Source: Brevibacillus sp. (GTDB lineage Bacteria > Bacillota > Bacilli > Brevibacillales > Brevibacillaceae). From it: a stretch of DNA of 61,499 bases. Shown here in pieces: positions 48,444-56,171 of the stretch. The number at the start of each line of letters is the position of its first letter. The stretch's first letter is position 1. Location of the stretch: assembly GCA_017656235.1 (NCBI GenBank), contig JACDOF010000017.1, forward strand, positions 1-61,499, given 5' to 3'. Both the position numbers and the translations under genes were made by a program. The notes under the pieces are model-generated. The model ran no database searches and was not told where the DNA came from. It saw nothing but the letters and a program-made list of their open reading frames with translations.

Positions 48444-48629
48444 TTAGTGCCAATTTTCCGGCATTAATGCTGCCGCTTCCAGCTGCACGGCCAGATAAGC
48501 CGTGTAGACAACATGGCCGCTCACCCAGATCAACACTGAGGCAAACGACAACGGCTGGCCGCTCAGCAAAGAAAGCGGCAGGTACAGCAGCGAATAGGCG
48601 AGCAGCCAGCCAAGAAGGTACTTGACCAT
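48444..48629 (-). CDS. Small two-helix membrane protein, function unknown
   Basis: 61 residues from ATG 48629: two hydrophobic stretches (about 5-23 and 28-48) with a short polar tail. No family was recognised. The frame is open to 48695, but that extension is arginine-rich and unlike a membrane N-terminus. Just upstream, in another frame, an 11-codon ORF with GGTGGAG before it (reading MRRVLGVMAGG) ends in TGATG exactly at this ATG. Lies between ywiB and the sigma-54 regulator, probably co-transcribed. Confidence 0.55.
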   Translation of the reverse strand: MVKYLLGWLLAYSLLYLPLSLLSGQPLSFASVLIWVSGHVVYTAYLAVQLEAAALMPENWH

Positions 48630-48691
48630 CAGCCACCCGCCATAACGCCCAGAACCCGTCTCATCGCGTCTCCACCTTTTCCCTGCCGTTC

Positions 48692-49108
48692 TCACTGCCA
48701 GTCAAAGCGAAAATGGAGCTCGAACTCACCGGCGTACGCATCGTCAAGCCACAACTGATAGTAGATATCCAGCCGCACAGGACGCTGATGCTCCCGCTCA
48801 AGCCGCAATTTTCGCGTATGCACGGCCATCCGAAAACGGCCATACGGGCTGTGATACGTACACTCCGTACTGGTTCCCGCTTGAAACCGCTGCTTCATCG
48901 CAAGCGGCCCCTGGCGCAGGATGGTTACCTCGTCATCTCCTATCTTGACCACCGTTTGCACCTCGCCAACTTCCGCAATCGGTTCCGTATAGGAAAAGTA
49001 CCAGCCCGCCTGCTTGGACACGCCGCGGGTGCGGTATTGTTGTTTTACTTCTTCCTCCTGGCCGTTGAACATCTGTTTGATCGACAAGGTCAACACTACG
49101 TCCTGCAT
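48692..49108 (-). CDS. ywiB: YwiB family protein (DUF1934, beta-barrel)
   Basis: 138 residues of mostly beta structure; lipocalin-like fold known for the family, function unknown. Start MQDVVLTLSIKQMFNGQEEEVKQQ at ATG 49108, with GAGGAA upstream; the extra open frame to 49204 is a Ser/Leu-rich translation of a polypurine tract. In B. subtilis ywiB precedes argS; here argS is missing at that place and an AT-rich accessory island begins instead. Confidence 0.85.
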   Translation of the reverse strand: MQDVVLTLSIKQMFNGQEEEVKQQYRTRGVSKQAGWYFSYTEPIAEVGEVQTVVKIGDDEVTILRQGPLAMKQRFQAGTSTECTYHSPYGRFRMAVHTRKLRLEREHQRPVRLDIYYQLWLDDAYAGEFELHFRFDWQ

Positions 49109-49502
49109 TCCCGTTTCCTCGCTTTCATTCCCTACTATTCTACTGCAAGAAGAGGGAAGAAGGGAAGGTGAGGAGAGTGAGGAGAGTGAAGAAGGTGTAA
49201 GCATTTCATAATGAAAGAGACTAGCTATTTGTTCTCGTTCGCTCTCTGTTTATGGAAATCTAAAAATCAGCTCGCATAGTGAATTGAGACTTGATGGGAA
49301 ACCCTTTTTCTGTGGGTGAACTGCATCCGGGAGAGACCGTGTTATTATTAAATCCGTTGGAAGCAGGTAGATGTGCTAAACAGCAAGTACCGATGTCACC
49401 GCCTGTATATTATTGACCCAGGTTCGCCGGAGTGAAAATGGCCCACCCTTTCGAATATATCCCCTTCGAGGTTACGACCAAATAAACGTCGGAGGGAAAA
49501 AC
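49109..49502. other. Intergenic region at the left edge of the accessory island
   Basis: 394 bases without a confident gene. Near ywiB is a polypurine stretch (plus strand about 49146-49195) with a 9-base tandem repeat GTGAGGAGA (49168-49176, 49177-49185) and a degenerate third copy. The rest is AT-rich and leads into the broken transposase. No terminal inverted repeat could be assigned. Confidence 0.5.
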
Positions 49503-49900
49503 ATGCTAAGGCGTGGAATAGTGATATCGTTACATACCATGAGGGCAGAAGGCAAGAGTATTCGTGAGATTGCCCGTGAAACCAGGCATTCCCGAAATAC
49601 AATTCGCCGATATCTCCTGGGTGACATTGTTATATTCGAGTTATTACGAGAGAAAGGGTACACCGGGGGACGTACCATCCTGAAAGACTATGTAAAGGAC
49701 TTCCATCCTCCCAAACAAGTTCCTGCTGTTCTTCGTTACGAGACGAAACCTGGTGAATACGCCTAGGTCGACTGGGGACTGTGTGGTTATGTAGATCAGG
49801 ATGGTACAGTGAACATGAGTTCCGGGCGACTGTTTTTTGTGAAACCAGTATCAGGTCTTACGACCGCTCAAGGGTATGCCTATCCACGTCCGCAAGCCCG
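49503..49900 (+). pseudogene. Broken IS21-type istA transposase
   Basis: ATG 49503 with GGAGG seven bases upstream. MLRRGIVISLHTMRAEGKSI then an HTH (REIARETRHSRNTIRRYLL) typical of IstA. The frame jumps from RRYL directly to LLREKGYTGGRTILKDYV, which implies an internal deletion. The RYETKPGEYA segment ends at TAG (49765-49767) where relatives read Gln (YAQVDWG), and the next codons still read VDWGLCGYVDQDG. After about 49830 the resemblance decays. No istB partner is present. A relic, not active. Confidence 0.7.
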
Positions 49901-49926
49901 ACAGAAACAAATGGACCATTTGCCAA

Positions 49927-50373
49927 TCACTTAATGGGGTAGGTTTTCCATCGCAACTCACCATAAGCATTTACAAGCCATATGTTGTTTTGTTTTACAA
50001 GCTGAATTTTATACACCCTCCCAACATCAGTGGTTACCAAAAGCCAACGGGATTCATCAGTATGTTTAAGGGTTTGGAATGTATCAACTTCTTGCTTTAG
50101 TTCATTCTGTACATATTTTTTTACGACAATGCCGTAATCTTTATAACTTTCATCATTTTCCCGGTTTTTTATTTGTTCTGTAGTATAATCAACTGCTATA
50201 AAATTATCCATCTGTTCAACAACATCAATTAATGAATCTCTATCTATGAGAAGTTCTGGGTGGACTAAAGGAGAAGTACTATCCGAGTTTTGTATATTAT
50301 TTACCGAGCAAGATAAAGTCAACACAGATAAGCCGATTAACAGTAAAAAAACAAATCTACTGTTTATCATCAT
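49927..50373 (-). CDS. Putative lipoprotein, function unknown
   Basis: About 148 residues. Lipoprotein signal MMINSRFVFLLLIGLSVLTLSC with the lipidated Cys near residue 22, then a polar mature domain with mixed charge (EQIKNRENDESYKDYGIVVKK) and an aromatic C-terminal strand set. ATG 50373/50370 follows GGGAGGG. Markedly AT-rich compared with the core genes. No family recognised. Confidence 0.65.
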   Translation of the reverse strand: MMINSRFVFLLLIGLSVLTLSCSVNNIQNSDSTSPLVHPELLIDRDSLIDVVEQMDNFIAVDYTTEQIKNRENDESYKDYGIVVKKYVQNELKQEVDTFQTLKHTDESRWLLVTTDVGRVYKIQLVKQNNIWLVNAYGELRWKTYPIK

Positions 50374-50442
50374 ATCCCTCCCAAATAAGAACCCGTATTG
50401 CACTCACTACCGTTGTTCATAGAAAACATAGTTATACAATAG

Positions 50443-50622
50443 CTACTCGCTATCCGCCAACAAGGCGATCCACTTCGTGGCCCCCTTCAATTCGTTTGCC
50501 GATAATTTTGCACTAGTCCCATGCTTCCCAACTAATCGTACCTCGTACATCGATGTTTTTCGAGTATTACCATAACCACAAACCTCCAACCGTTCTGTTG
50601 CAGCATTTACATATAAATCCAT
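50443..50622 (-). CDS. Small ORF of 59 codons, possible remnant
   Basis: MDLYVNAATERLEVCGYGN at the start, later VRLVGKHGTSAKLSANELKG and KWIALLADSE; a plausible soluble domain with a closed stop. The codon before the ATG is TAG and no ribosome-binding site is evident, so it may be the N-terminally truncated tail of a lost gene. It fills the gap between the lipoprotein and the 50657-50702 hairpin. Confidence 0.4.
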   Translation of the reverse strand: MDLYVNAATERLEVCGYGNTRKTSMYEVRLVGKHGTSAKLSANELKGATKWIALLADSE

Positions 50623-50656
50623 CTATTCTATTTTGGTTCATGCCTTCTACCTCAAT

Positions 50657-50702
50657 AATTTAAATGGAAGAGCCGGTATAAACCTGCTCTTCCATTTAAA
50701 TT
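50657..50702. terminator. 17-bp perfect hairpin terminator
   Basis: AATTTAAATGGAAGAGC and GCTCTTCCATTTAAATT pair perfectly around a 12-base loop. The A/T-rich ends give U-rich sequence on either strand. It starts just after the stop of the secreted partner gene (50705), for which it is the likely terminator. Confidence 0.75.
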
Positions 50703-50704
50703 TG

Positions 50705-51349
50705 TTACCTCTCTCTATTTTCTGGAAGATTACTATCATCTACCTTTTTCGGACCGTCCAAACCAAGTGCTTCAGAAAGTGCTTGTTCAAGAATGTTTTT
50801 ATTTTTAAATTCAGTTAATGACAAGTAAACACCCGTCGTTACTTCTCTGCAAACATCTTCTTGGCATAATATTTCCTCAGGAGAAATACGAGAAGTTGAA
50901 CTTTTGAAATGTTTTTCAATAGTTTTATTAGGTACAACAAATACCGTTAGCATAGAAGAACTGGCTTGGCTGACAATGCGACCAGAGTCTGGCGTACCTG
51001 AGAGTACAGGGTGAGAGGTGCCTTCTTCCATTAAATACGGTTGTACTTCACACCCGGTTTTCACAGTTATATCTAGATCATGAAATAGCTTGTTCCATTT
51101 ATTGTTGGTCATTAAATCATCCTTAATTAAACTTTCGACTTTTTCTTTTGCCTTGATATTTAATTCATCTGGAACAAAAGATTGAACGCACACTTCAATA
51201 CCATCTCGATTTTCTGCTAAAAGAGTTGAAGTGTGGTGGTCGTCCCCCTCATGAGCAACTACCTGGGTATTTGATTGATTCCAAATACCAAGTAATAGTG
51301 TTATTGCTACACCTAAAACAGATATTGATAACTTACTTCTTTTAAACAT
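50705..51349 (-). CDS. Secreted protein paired with the metalloprotease, function unknown
   Basis: 214 residues. Signal peptide or membrane anchor at residues 7-23 (LSISVLGVAITLLLGIW), then a His/Asp patch (HEGDDHHTS), four cysteines (54, 100, 162, 167) that could form two disulfides, and a charged C-terminus. Its start lies 21 bases after the protease stop, so the two are in one operon. It could be an inhibitor, chaperone or substrate of the protease; no family recognised, so this is only context. Confidence 0.65.
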   Translation of the reverse strand: MFKRSKLSISVLGVAITLLLGIWNQSNTQVVAHEGDDHHTSTLLAENRDGIEVCVQSFVPDELNIKAKEKVESLIKDDLMTNNKWNKLFHDLDITVKTGCEVQPYLMEEGTSHPVLSGTPDSGRIVSQASSSMLTVFVVPNKTIEKHFKSSTSRISPEEILCQEDVCREVTTGVYLSLTEFKNKNILEQALSEALGLDGPKKVDDSNLPENRER

Positions 51350-51370
51350 TGTTTATGCATCCCCTTTCCT

Positions 51371-52021
51371 TTAAGGAGTTGAGTTGGCCAAATCTTCGAC
51401 GCTCTCTTGATCTTTTTGTGTAGGTCCCTCTGGATAACCGCTACAATAATAGTCTCCAGAATGCATAATGCTATCCGGGCAAGTTCCATCGCCATCCGCA
51501 AGTCCTAGTGTGTGACCAAACTCATGATTTACAATGTAATTTTGAACATTTGTTAGGTCTTTTGAGCGAATGTATACTTTTTCGTAACCATAGTCATTAT
51601 ACCCATCATGGGATCCTTGGTGACTGTAATGAAACACACAGGAGTACGGTCCGTCACAATAATCAGATGTGTCATCCATTACGTAGACTCTCATTTCAAC
51701 ATTCGCAAGTTCTTCACTCGATAGTTCGCCGCACGGGTCCCATTCAAAAGTGAAATATATTTTGTCATCAGCAAGACCATCATATTGACCATTATCTTCA
51801 TTGTAAATCAGAGAGTCTCTTATATGATCAAGAGCATCGTCGAAACTCCAAGTGGAAGAGTCCTCTGTTTCGACACAAATCCGTTCATGATCCTCACTAC
51901 TATGAATTGTTTCGTTGTGGAAGCCACTAGGATGATTGGCTAAAGTGGCTGGAGAATAGATAACGATCCCCATTAACAAAAAGGCAAAAGCAATCAAAAC
52001 ATACGTTCTCTTGACAAACAC
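51371..52021 (-). CDS. Secreted matrixin-like zinc metalloprotease
   Basis: 216 residues. Signal peptide to about residue 29 (ending TLANHP), then a compact catalytic domain. Zinc motif HEFGHTLGLAD: His166, Glu167, His170 and Asp176 as third ligand (HExxHxxGxxD), with the Met-turn SIMHSG (Met186) 10 residues later, as in metzincins. Six cysteines in the mature part (49, 97, 122, 128, 181, 193). No propeptide cysteine switch is obvious. GTG 52021 is chosen because AGGAGG is seven bases upstream. First gene of a two-gene operon with a strong promoter; AT-rich, in the accessory island. Confidence 0.8.
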   Translation of the reverse strand: MFVKRTYVLIAFAFLLMGIVIYSPATLANHPSGFHNETIHSSEDHERICVETEDSSTWSFDDALDHIRDSLIYNEDNGQYDGLADDKIYFTFEWDPCGELSSEELANVEMRVYVMDDTSDYCDGPYSCVFHYSHQGSHDGYNDYGYEKVYIRSKDLTNVQNYIVNHEFGHTLGLADGDGTCPDSIMHSGDYYCSGYPEGPTQKDQESVEDLANSTP

Positions 52022-52114
52022 AAATATACCTCCTATTTCCAAATTTCAGTTACCTGAGATGCTAAACTATCTCTGGTTGAAAAAGGGATCCCTATATGTT
52101 ACAGCTCTAATACA

Positions 52115-52143
52115 ATTATTCTATATTTATCCATTTATGTCAA
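52115..52143 (-). promoter_or_regulatory. Sigma-A promoter of the metalloprotease operon
   Basis: Minus strand TTGACA (52143-52138), 17-base spacer, AATAAT (52120-52115). Consensus -35 and near-consensus -10; leader about 90 bases. Confidence 0.8.
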
Positions 52144-52505
52144 TTATTTTTTTTGACTCTAAACGCGTTTGTGGAAATAGGCTTTCTTTATTCTTCCATC
52201 CGCTTGCTCAGATCGTACGTATGCCTATAACTCTTTGGATTAGTTCTTAGGTTGAAATCCTAGCTTAATAACAAAAGATTTGCCCGGAAAAAGTAATGGT
52301 CGAGTAGTCTGTACCATCCCGTATTTCTCCAACGTGAACGATGATCTAATTGACAATTGATCCATCGTTGGAGTCGGTAGGAATGTTACTAAATGGGTTG
52401 AAATCTCCCCTAACAATTGCAGTATCTTTCAGTGTCTCTATGCCTTATAAAGTCTCTACCGACCCAATATTTCTACGGGGCTTTCCTCTAGTTTTGAAGA
52501 CACTC

Positions 52506-52535
52506 AAAAAAACGACCAACGATTGGGTTATCGTT
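52506..52535 (-). terminator. Terminator of the MFS gene
   Basis: AACGAT/ATCGTT stem with a 6-base loop, then GGTCG and seven T residues on the minus strand. 16 bases after the stop at 52551. Confidence 0.6.
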
Positions 52536-52550
52536 CCTCAGATCGGCACT

Positions 52551-53864
52551 TTACCGCTGGCGCAGACCGCGCAGCCAAAGGAATCGGCCCTTTCTTCCCG
52601 GCTGCCGCTGTGACGGAACCGTTCCAAGCGCTGCTGCAGAAGCCGGTGACCCTGCTGTTGGATGGAGTAGAATGCGCATCGACACATATACGCCAAGTGC
52701 GGCCATCAGCAGCAGTCCGGCCAGGACCAGGTATCCCGCCCCGGCACCTGTCCCATCGACCATCAGGGTAAAAATCCCCAGCAAGACGAGCCGCATCATC
52801 ATCCCGAGCGCCTGGAAGAAACTGAGCAGGCGCCCCATAAACTGCATCGGGACAATGACCATCAACAGGGTTTGGCGAATCAGCCGGACAGAGGCGTTGC
52901 ACCAGCCCATCAGCGAGGACAGGGCGACGAACACCCACCCGTTGGGTACGGCAACAATCACAATCAGCACCAACGCAAAGAGAAGAATATTGCCCACCAA
53001 TGCGGCTGTATCGCCCCACCTGCGGCTGACGCCGGAGATGAGGAAGCCGGCCGCTACCGCGCCGATCGCATAGGTCATCTCGTGCATGGAGAAGAACTTT
53101 ACATCTACCGCAAGATCCTGATTGACAAACACCGGGGCCAACAGATTGCCGGCCATCACCGCGATGAACGGCATCAGGGCCGAAATGCCGAACAGAAACA
53201 GTCCTCTTCGCTCCCTGACATAGGTCAGGCTCTGCCCAAGCTGTCCGATCCACCCTGTACGGGGAGTGGCTTCCGCCAGATTCTCCAGTTTAAAGGTATA
53301 CTCGATGCGAGAGAGCAGCAGGATCGCCAACAGGTACGAAAGGGCATCGTACAAGAGAACCACGTGCAGACCGAACGTCTGCAGGGCGATCCCGGCCACG
53401 GCCCCCGCCATCACGCTTGCTGTCTGGCCTTCTATCTCCAACAGACTGTTGATATCCTTGTAGTGCTTTTGGTCAAAACTTTCCTGCACCAGTGCCGCTT
53501 GCGTCGGGTAGTGGATTTGAAAGACTAGTGTCGTCGCAAAGAAAATGGCAATCAGCATGACCTCGTTGTAGGCCGCATAAAAGCCCCAGGCCGAAAGCAA
53601 ACCGATGACCAGAAACGCGCCTCCATTCATCAGCAATAAAATCTTCTTGCGGGAGAAGCGGTCGATCAGCGTTCCAACATACGGTCCCACAAAAAACATC
53701 AGGATCGCGGAGAAGAACATCGTCGAACCAAGCAATTGCGCGGAGCCGACTGTGTCTACCAAATACCAGGAAATGCCAATCATGCTCATTCCCTGACCGA
53801 ACCCTGAAAACAGATTGGAATAAAACAGCTTGAGAAAGTTGCGGTTGAAAAAAACCTCTTTCAC
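52551..53864 (-). CDS. MFS transporter
   Basis: About 437 residues with twelve hydrophobic helices in two halves. The MFS loop 2-3 motif is GTLIDRFSRKKILLLMNGG. The class resembles multidrug or macrolide-type exporters of Bacillales (MFS_3), but the substrate is unknown. GTG 53864 is chosen with GAGGGG nine bases upstream; the ATG at 53906 touches its putative site. A basic, Ser/Ala-rich cytoplasmic tail ends the protein. GC-rich like the core genome. Confidence 0.85.
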   Translation of the reverse strand: MKEVFFNRNFLKLFYSNLFSGFGQGMSMIGISWYLVDTVGSAQLLGSTMFFSAILMFFVGPYVGTLIDRFSRKKILLLMNGGAFLVIGLLSAWGFYAAYNEVMLIAIFFATTLVFQIHYPTQAALVQESFDQKHYKDINSLLEIEGQTASVMAGAVAGIALQTFGLHVVLLYDALSYLLAILLLSRIEYTFKLENLAEATPRTGWIGQLGQSLTYVRERRGLFLFGISALMPFIAVMAGNLLAPVFVNQDLAVDVKFFSMHEMTYAIGAVAAGFLISGVSRRWGDTAALVGNILLFALVLIVIVAVPNGWVFVALSSLMGWCNASVRLIRQTLLMVIVPMQFMGRLLSFFQALGMMMRLVLLGIFTLMVDGTGAGAGYLVLAGLLLMAALGVYVSMRILLHPTAGSPASAAALGTVPSQRQPGRKGRFLWLRGLRQR

Positions 53865-53992
53865 CAGTACCGACCCCTCTTCGTTTCCTTTGACAGTATT
53901 TAGCATACCTCACTTTTAAAACTTTGTAAATATATTTGTTTAATATATTTTTGAAATGGAGCGAACCCGGGGTCAAGGCTGCCTGTACCAAT

Positions 53993-54036
53993 AAAAAAAC
54001 CATCCCGTATCACATTGCACATGATACAGGATGGTT
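53993..54036 (-). terminator. Terminator of speB
   Basis: 15-pair stem (AACCATCCCGTATCA with TGATACAGGATGGTT, one G-T pair on the RNA) and a 9-base loop, then seven T residues on the minus strand. 30 bases after the speB stop. Confidence 0.95.
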
Positions 54037-54066
54037 GACGGTGACCTCTAGCCGACAGACGGCTTC

Positions 54067-54942
54067 CTATGCCTTTACAAAACCCAGCAGCAGCTCGCGT
54101 ACGATTTTGGATGCAACAATCTGCGTCATTTCGCTGTGGTCATAGACCGGTGCCACTTCCACTACGTCGCAGCCAATCACATTGGCCCCGTTTCGGGCCA
54201 TGTAATGAATCGTCTCCAGCAGCTCGCGGGAGGTGATCCCGCCTGCTTCCGTCGTACCGGTTCCCGGGGCGGCAGAGGGGTCCAGGACATCGATGTCAAT
54301 GGTCAGGTAGATCGGGCGGTTCCCGACGGTCGGCAGCACCTGTTTAACCGGTTCCAGCACATCGTACTTGTAGAGATGCATGTTTTCCTTGGCCCACTCG
54401 AATTCTTCCTTCGTTCCGCTGCGGATCCCAAAGGAGTATACATTCCTGCCCCCGATCAGCTCGCACGCCTTTTTAATCGGGGTGGAATGGGAGTACGGAT
54501 ACCCCTCGTAGTGATCGCGCAGATCGGCATGGGCGTCAAAATGGAAAATGACCAGATCCTGCTTGTATTTTTCATAGACAGCCTGAATCACCGGCCAGGT
54601 TACGAGATGTTCTCCGCCCAGGCCGATCGGCATTTTGTCATCGGCCAGCACTTTTTGCACAAACGAGCGAATGGCTTCCAGGCTGCCTTCTACATTGCCA
54701 AACGGCAGCGGGATGTCGCCTGCGTCAAAGTACTTGATTTCGTCAAGCTGACGATCCAGGTAAGGACTGTATTCTTCCAGTCCGATCGACACTTCCCGAA
54801 TGCGGGCCGGGCCAAAGCGGGAACCGGGACGGAAGCTGACCGTCCAGTCCATCGGCATCCCGAAAATGACCGCCTGGCTTTCTTCGTAATGATGGTGACT
54901 GCGGATAAACACGTTGCCAGAGTATGCCTCGTCAAATCGCAT
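54067..54942 (-). CDS. speB: Agmatinase
   Basis: Hydrolyses agmatine to putrescine and urea. 291 residues of the ureohydrolase family with the Mn ligands in GLGGEHLVTWP, HFDAHADLRD and TIDIDVLDPSAAPGTGTTEAGG. It starts 15 bases after the speE stop; speE-speB operon as in B. subtilis, supplying putrescine for spermidine. Confidence 0.97.
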   Translation of the reverse strand: MRFDEAYSGNVFIRSHHHYEESQAVIFGMPMDWTVSFRPGSRFGPARIREVSIGLEEYSPYLDRQLDEIKYFDAGDIPLPFGNVEGSLEAIRSFVQKVLADDKMPIGLGGEHLVTWPVIQAVYEKYKQDLVIFHFDAHADLRDHYEGYPYSHSTPIKKACELIGGRNVYSFGIRSGTKEEFEWAKENMHLYKYDVLEPVKQVLPTVGNRPIYLTIDIDVLDPSAAPGTGTTEAGGITSRELLETIHYMARNGANVIGCDVVEVAPVYDHSEMTQIVASKIVRELLLGFVKA

Positions 54943-54957
54943 AGCAGCCTGATCCTC

Positions 54958-55797
54958 CTAATCGCGAGTCAGTTCTTCCACAAACTTCGGCAGTTTGAAC
55001 ACAGCATGATGCAGCTCCGGCGAGTAGTACTTGGTATCCAGATCCTTGATGCGGCTGGCGTCTACTTCCAACGGATCATACTGCTTGGAGGCTATCGTAA
55101 AGCTCCACAGACCGGACGGATAGGTAGGGATGCTGACGGTATACAGGCGGGTGATCGGAAAGATCGACTTCAAATCCCGAAAAACGCGCTTGATCAGGTC
55201 CCGATTAAACCAGGGCGACTCGGTCTGGGCCACCAGAATGCCATCCGGCTTCAATGCTTCGTAGATCCCCTGATAGAAGCTCTTCTCAAACAGGCCGACA
55301 GCAGGTCCGACCGGTTCAGTGGAATCAACCAGGATCACGTCGTATTCCCCTTTGCTTTCGTGAATATGCTTCACGCCGTCGATCACCTTTACCTCGACGC
55401 GCGGATTTCCGCTCAATTCGCTGGCGATCTGGGGAAAGTATTTTTTGCACGCTTCGATAACGCCGCCGTCGATTTCAGCCAGGACGGCTTTCTCAACGGA
55501 ATCGTGCTTCACGATTTCGCGGATTGCGCCGCCGTCGCCCCCGCCAACCACCAGCACCTTTTTCGGGTTGGGGTGCGTGTTGAGCGCCACGTGCGAAATC
55601 ATCTCATGGTAGACAAACTCATCCACGTCCGTGGTCATCACCATACCATCCAAGACCAGCATGCGTCCGAACTGCTTTGTATGGATGACGTCAATCTGCT
55701 GAAACTCCGTTTTTTCACTATGTAGGGTTTCGGTGATTTTCGACGTAATCCCGTGGTTTTCCGTCTGTTTCTCTGTGTACCACAACTCCATCTCCAT
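54958..55797 (-). CDS. speE: Spermidine synthase
   Basis: Transfers an aminopropyl group from decarboxylated SAM to putrescine. 279 residues: [54 protein letters not shown] (dcSAM loop), and catalytic Asp in [15 protein letters not shown] 55797 with GAGGAGG ten bases upstream; a second in-frame ATG lies six bases later. The frame continues to 55920 but without family match. Confidence 0.97.
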   Translation of the reverse strand: MEMELWYTEKQTENHGITSKITETLHSEKTEFQQIDVIHTKQFGRMLVLDGMVMTTDVDEFVYHEMISHVALNTHPNPKKVLVVGGGDGGAIREIVKHDSVEKAVLAEIDGGVIEACKKYFPQIASELSGNPRVEVKVIDGVKHIHESKGEYDVILVDSTEPVGPAVGLFEKSFYQGIYEALKPDGILVAQTESPWFNRDLIKRVFRDLKSIFPITRLYTVSIPTYPSGLWSFTIASKQYDPLEVDASRIKDLDTKYYSPELHHAVFKLPKFVEELTRD

Positions 55798-55922
55798 CTG
55801 TTCCCATCCTCCTCTTACATTCGCCCGGCAACAGGAACCCCGTCGTCCGGTACGTGTCCGATCCGTTGTTGGCCGCAGTGCGTTGGCCTTGTCCATCGAT
55901 CGTTTTTTGCACGTCAACATGA

Positions 55923-55950
55923 ATTATAGTAGCTGCCTCTCAAAATGCAA
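55923..55950 (-). promoter_or_regulatory. Sigma-A promoter of speE-speB
   Basis: Minus strand TTGCAT (55950-55945), 16-base spacer, perfect TATAAT (55928-55923). Confidence 0.65.
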
Positions 55951-55976
55951 GCAATTTTTCCACTGCTTTCAGACGA

Positions 55977-56006
55977 GTATAGCGCCTGGCAGATGATCCC
56001 ATACTG
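55977..56006 (+). promoter_or_regulatory. Candidate sigma-G (forespore) promoter of the PBP gene
   Basis: GTATA (55977-55981) fits GHATR; after exactly 18 bases CATACTG (56000-56006) differs from CATNHTA only at the last base. No good sigma-A promoter was found. B. subtilis pbpG is forespore-expressed, which supports it. Confidence 0.5.
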
Positions 56007-56171
56007 ATACTAGCATCCGACTGCGTTTCGGCCTGTTCTGTCGGCTCTGGCTGGTCATAGGCAGGGGGGATACCAACCGAATCAGATCTCCTGACTGGTT
56101 CTCCTTACAGTATGGCCGATTATGATGCGAAGCTTCCCTCCCGATTTCGGTTGGAAAGGACGTGATAAGCG

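Larger units (their letters stand above)
52022..52550. other. Intergenic region between metalloprotease and MFS genes
   Basis: 529 bases. Contains the protease promoter (52115-52143), an open minus-strand frame without start at 52240-52428 whose last 41 codons read like a protein tail (ending PLLFPGKSFVIKLGFQPKN), an 8-bp inverted repeat CTCCAACG/CGTTGGAG (52327-52334, 52366-52373), and the terminator of the MFS gene (52506-52535). Looks like decayed mobile or phage DNA, not identified. Confidence 0.45.
55798..56171. other. Divergent promoter region between speE and pbpG
   Basis: 374 bases. Minus-side sigma-A promoter at 55923-55950 for speE with a leader of about 120 bases; plus-side sigma-G-like promoter at 55977-56006 for the PBP with a leader of about 160 bases. 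No gene recognised. Confidence 0.55.

Noticed and set aside
54136-55725. 529-codon plus-strand ORF
   Set aside because: Antisense of speB and speE.
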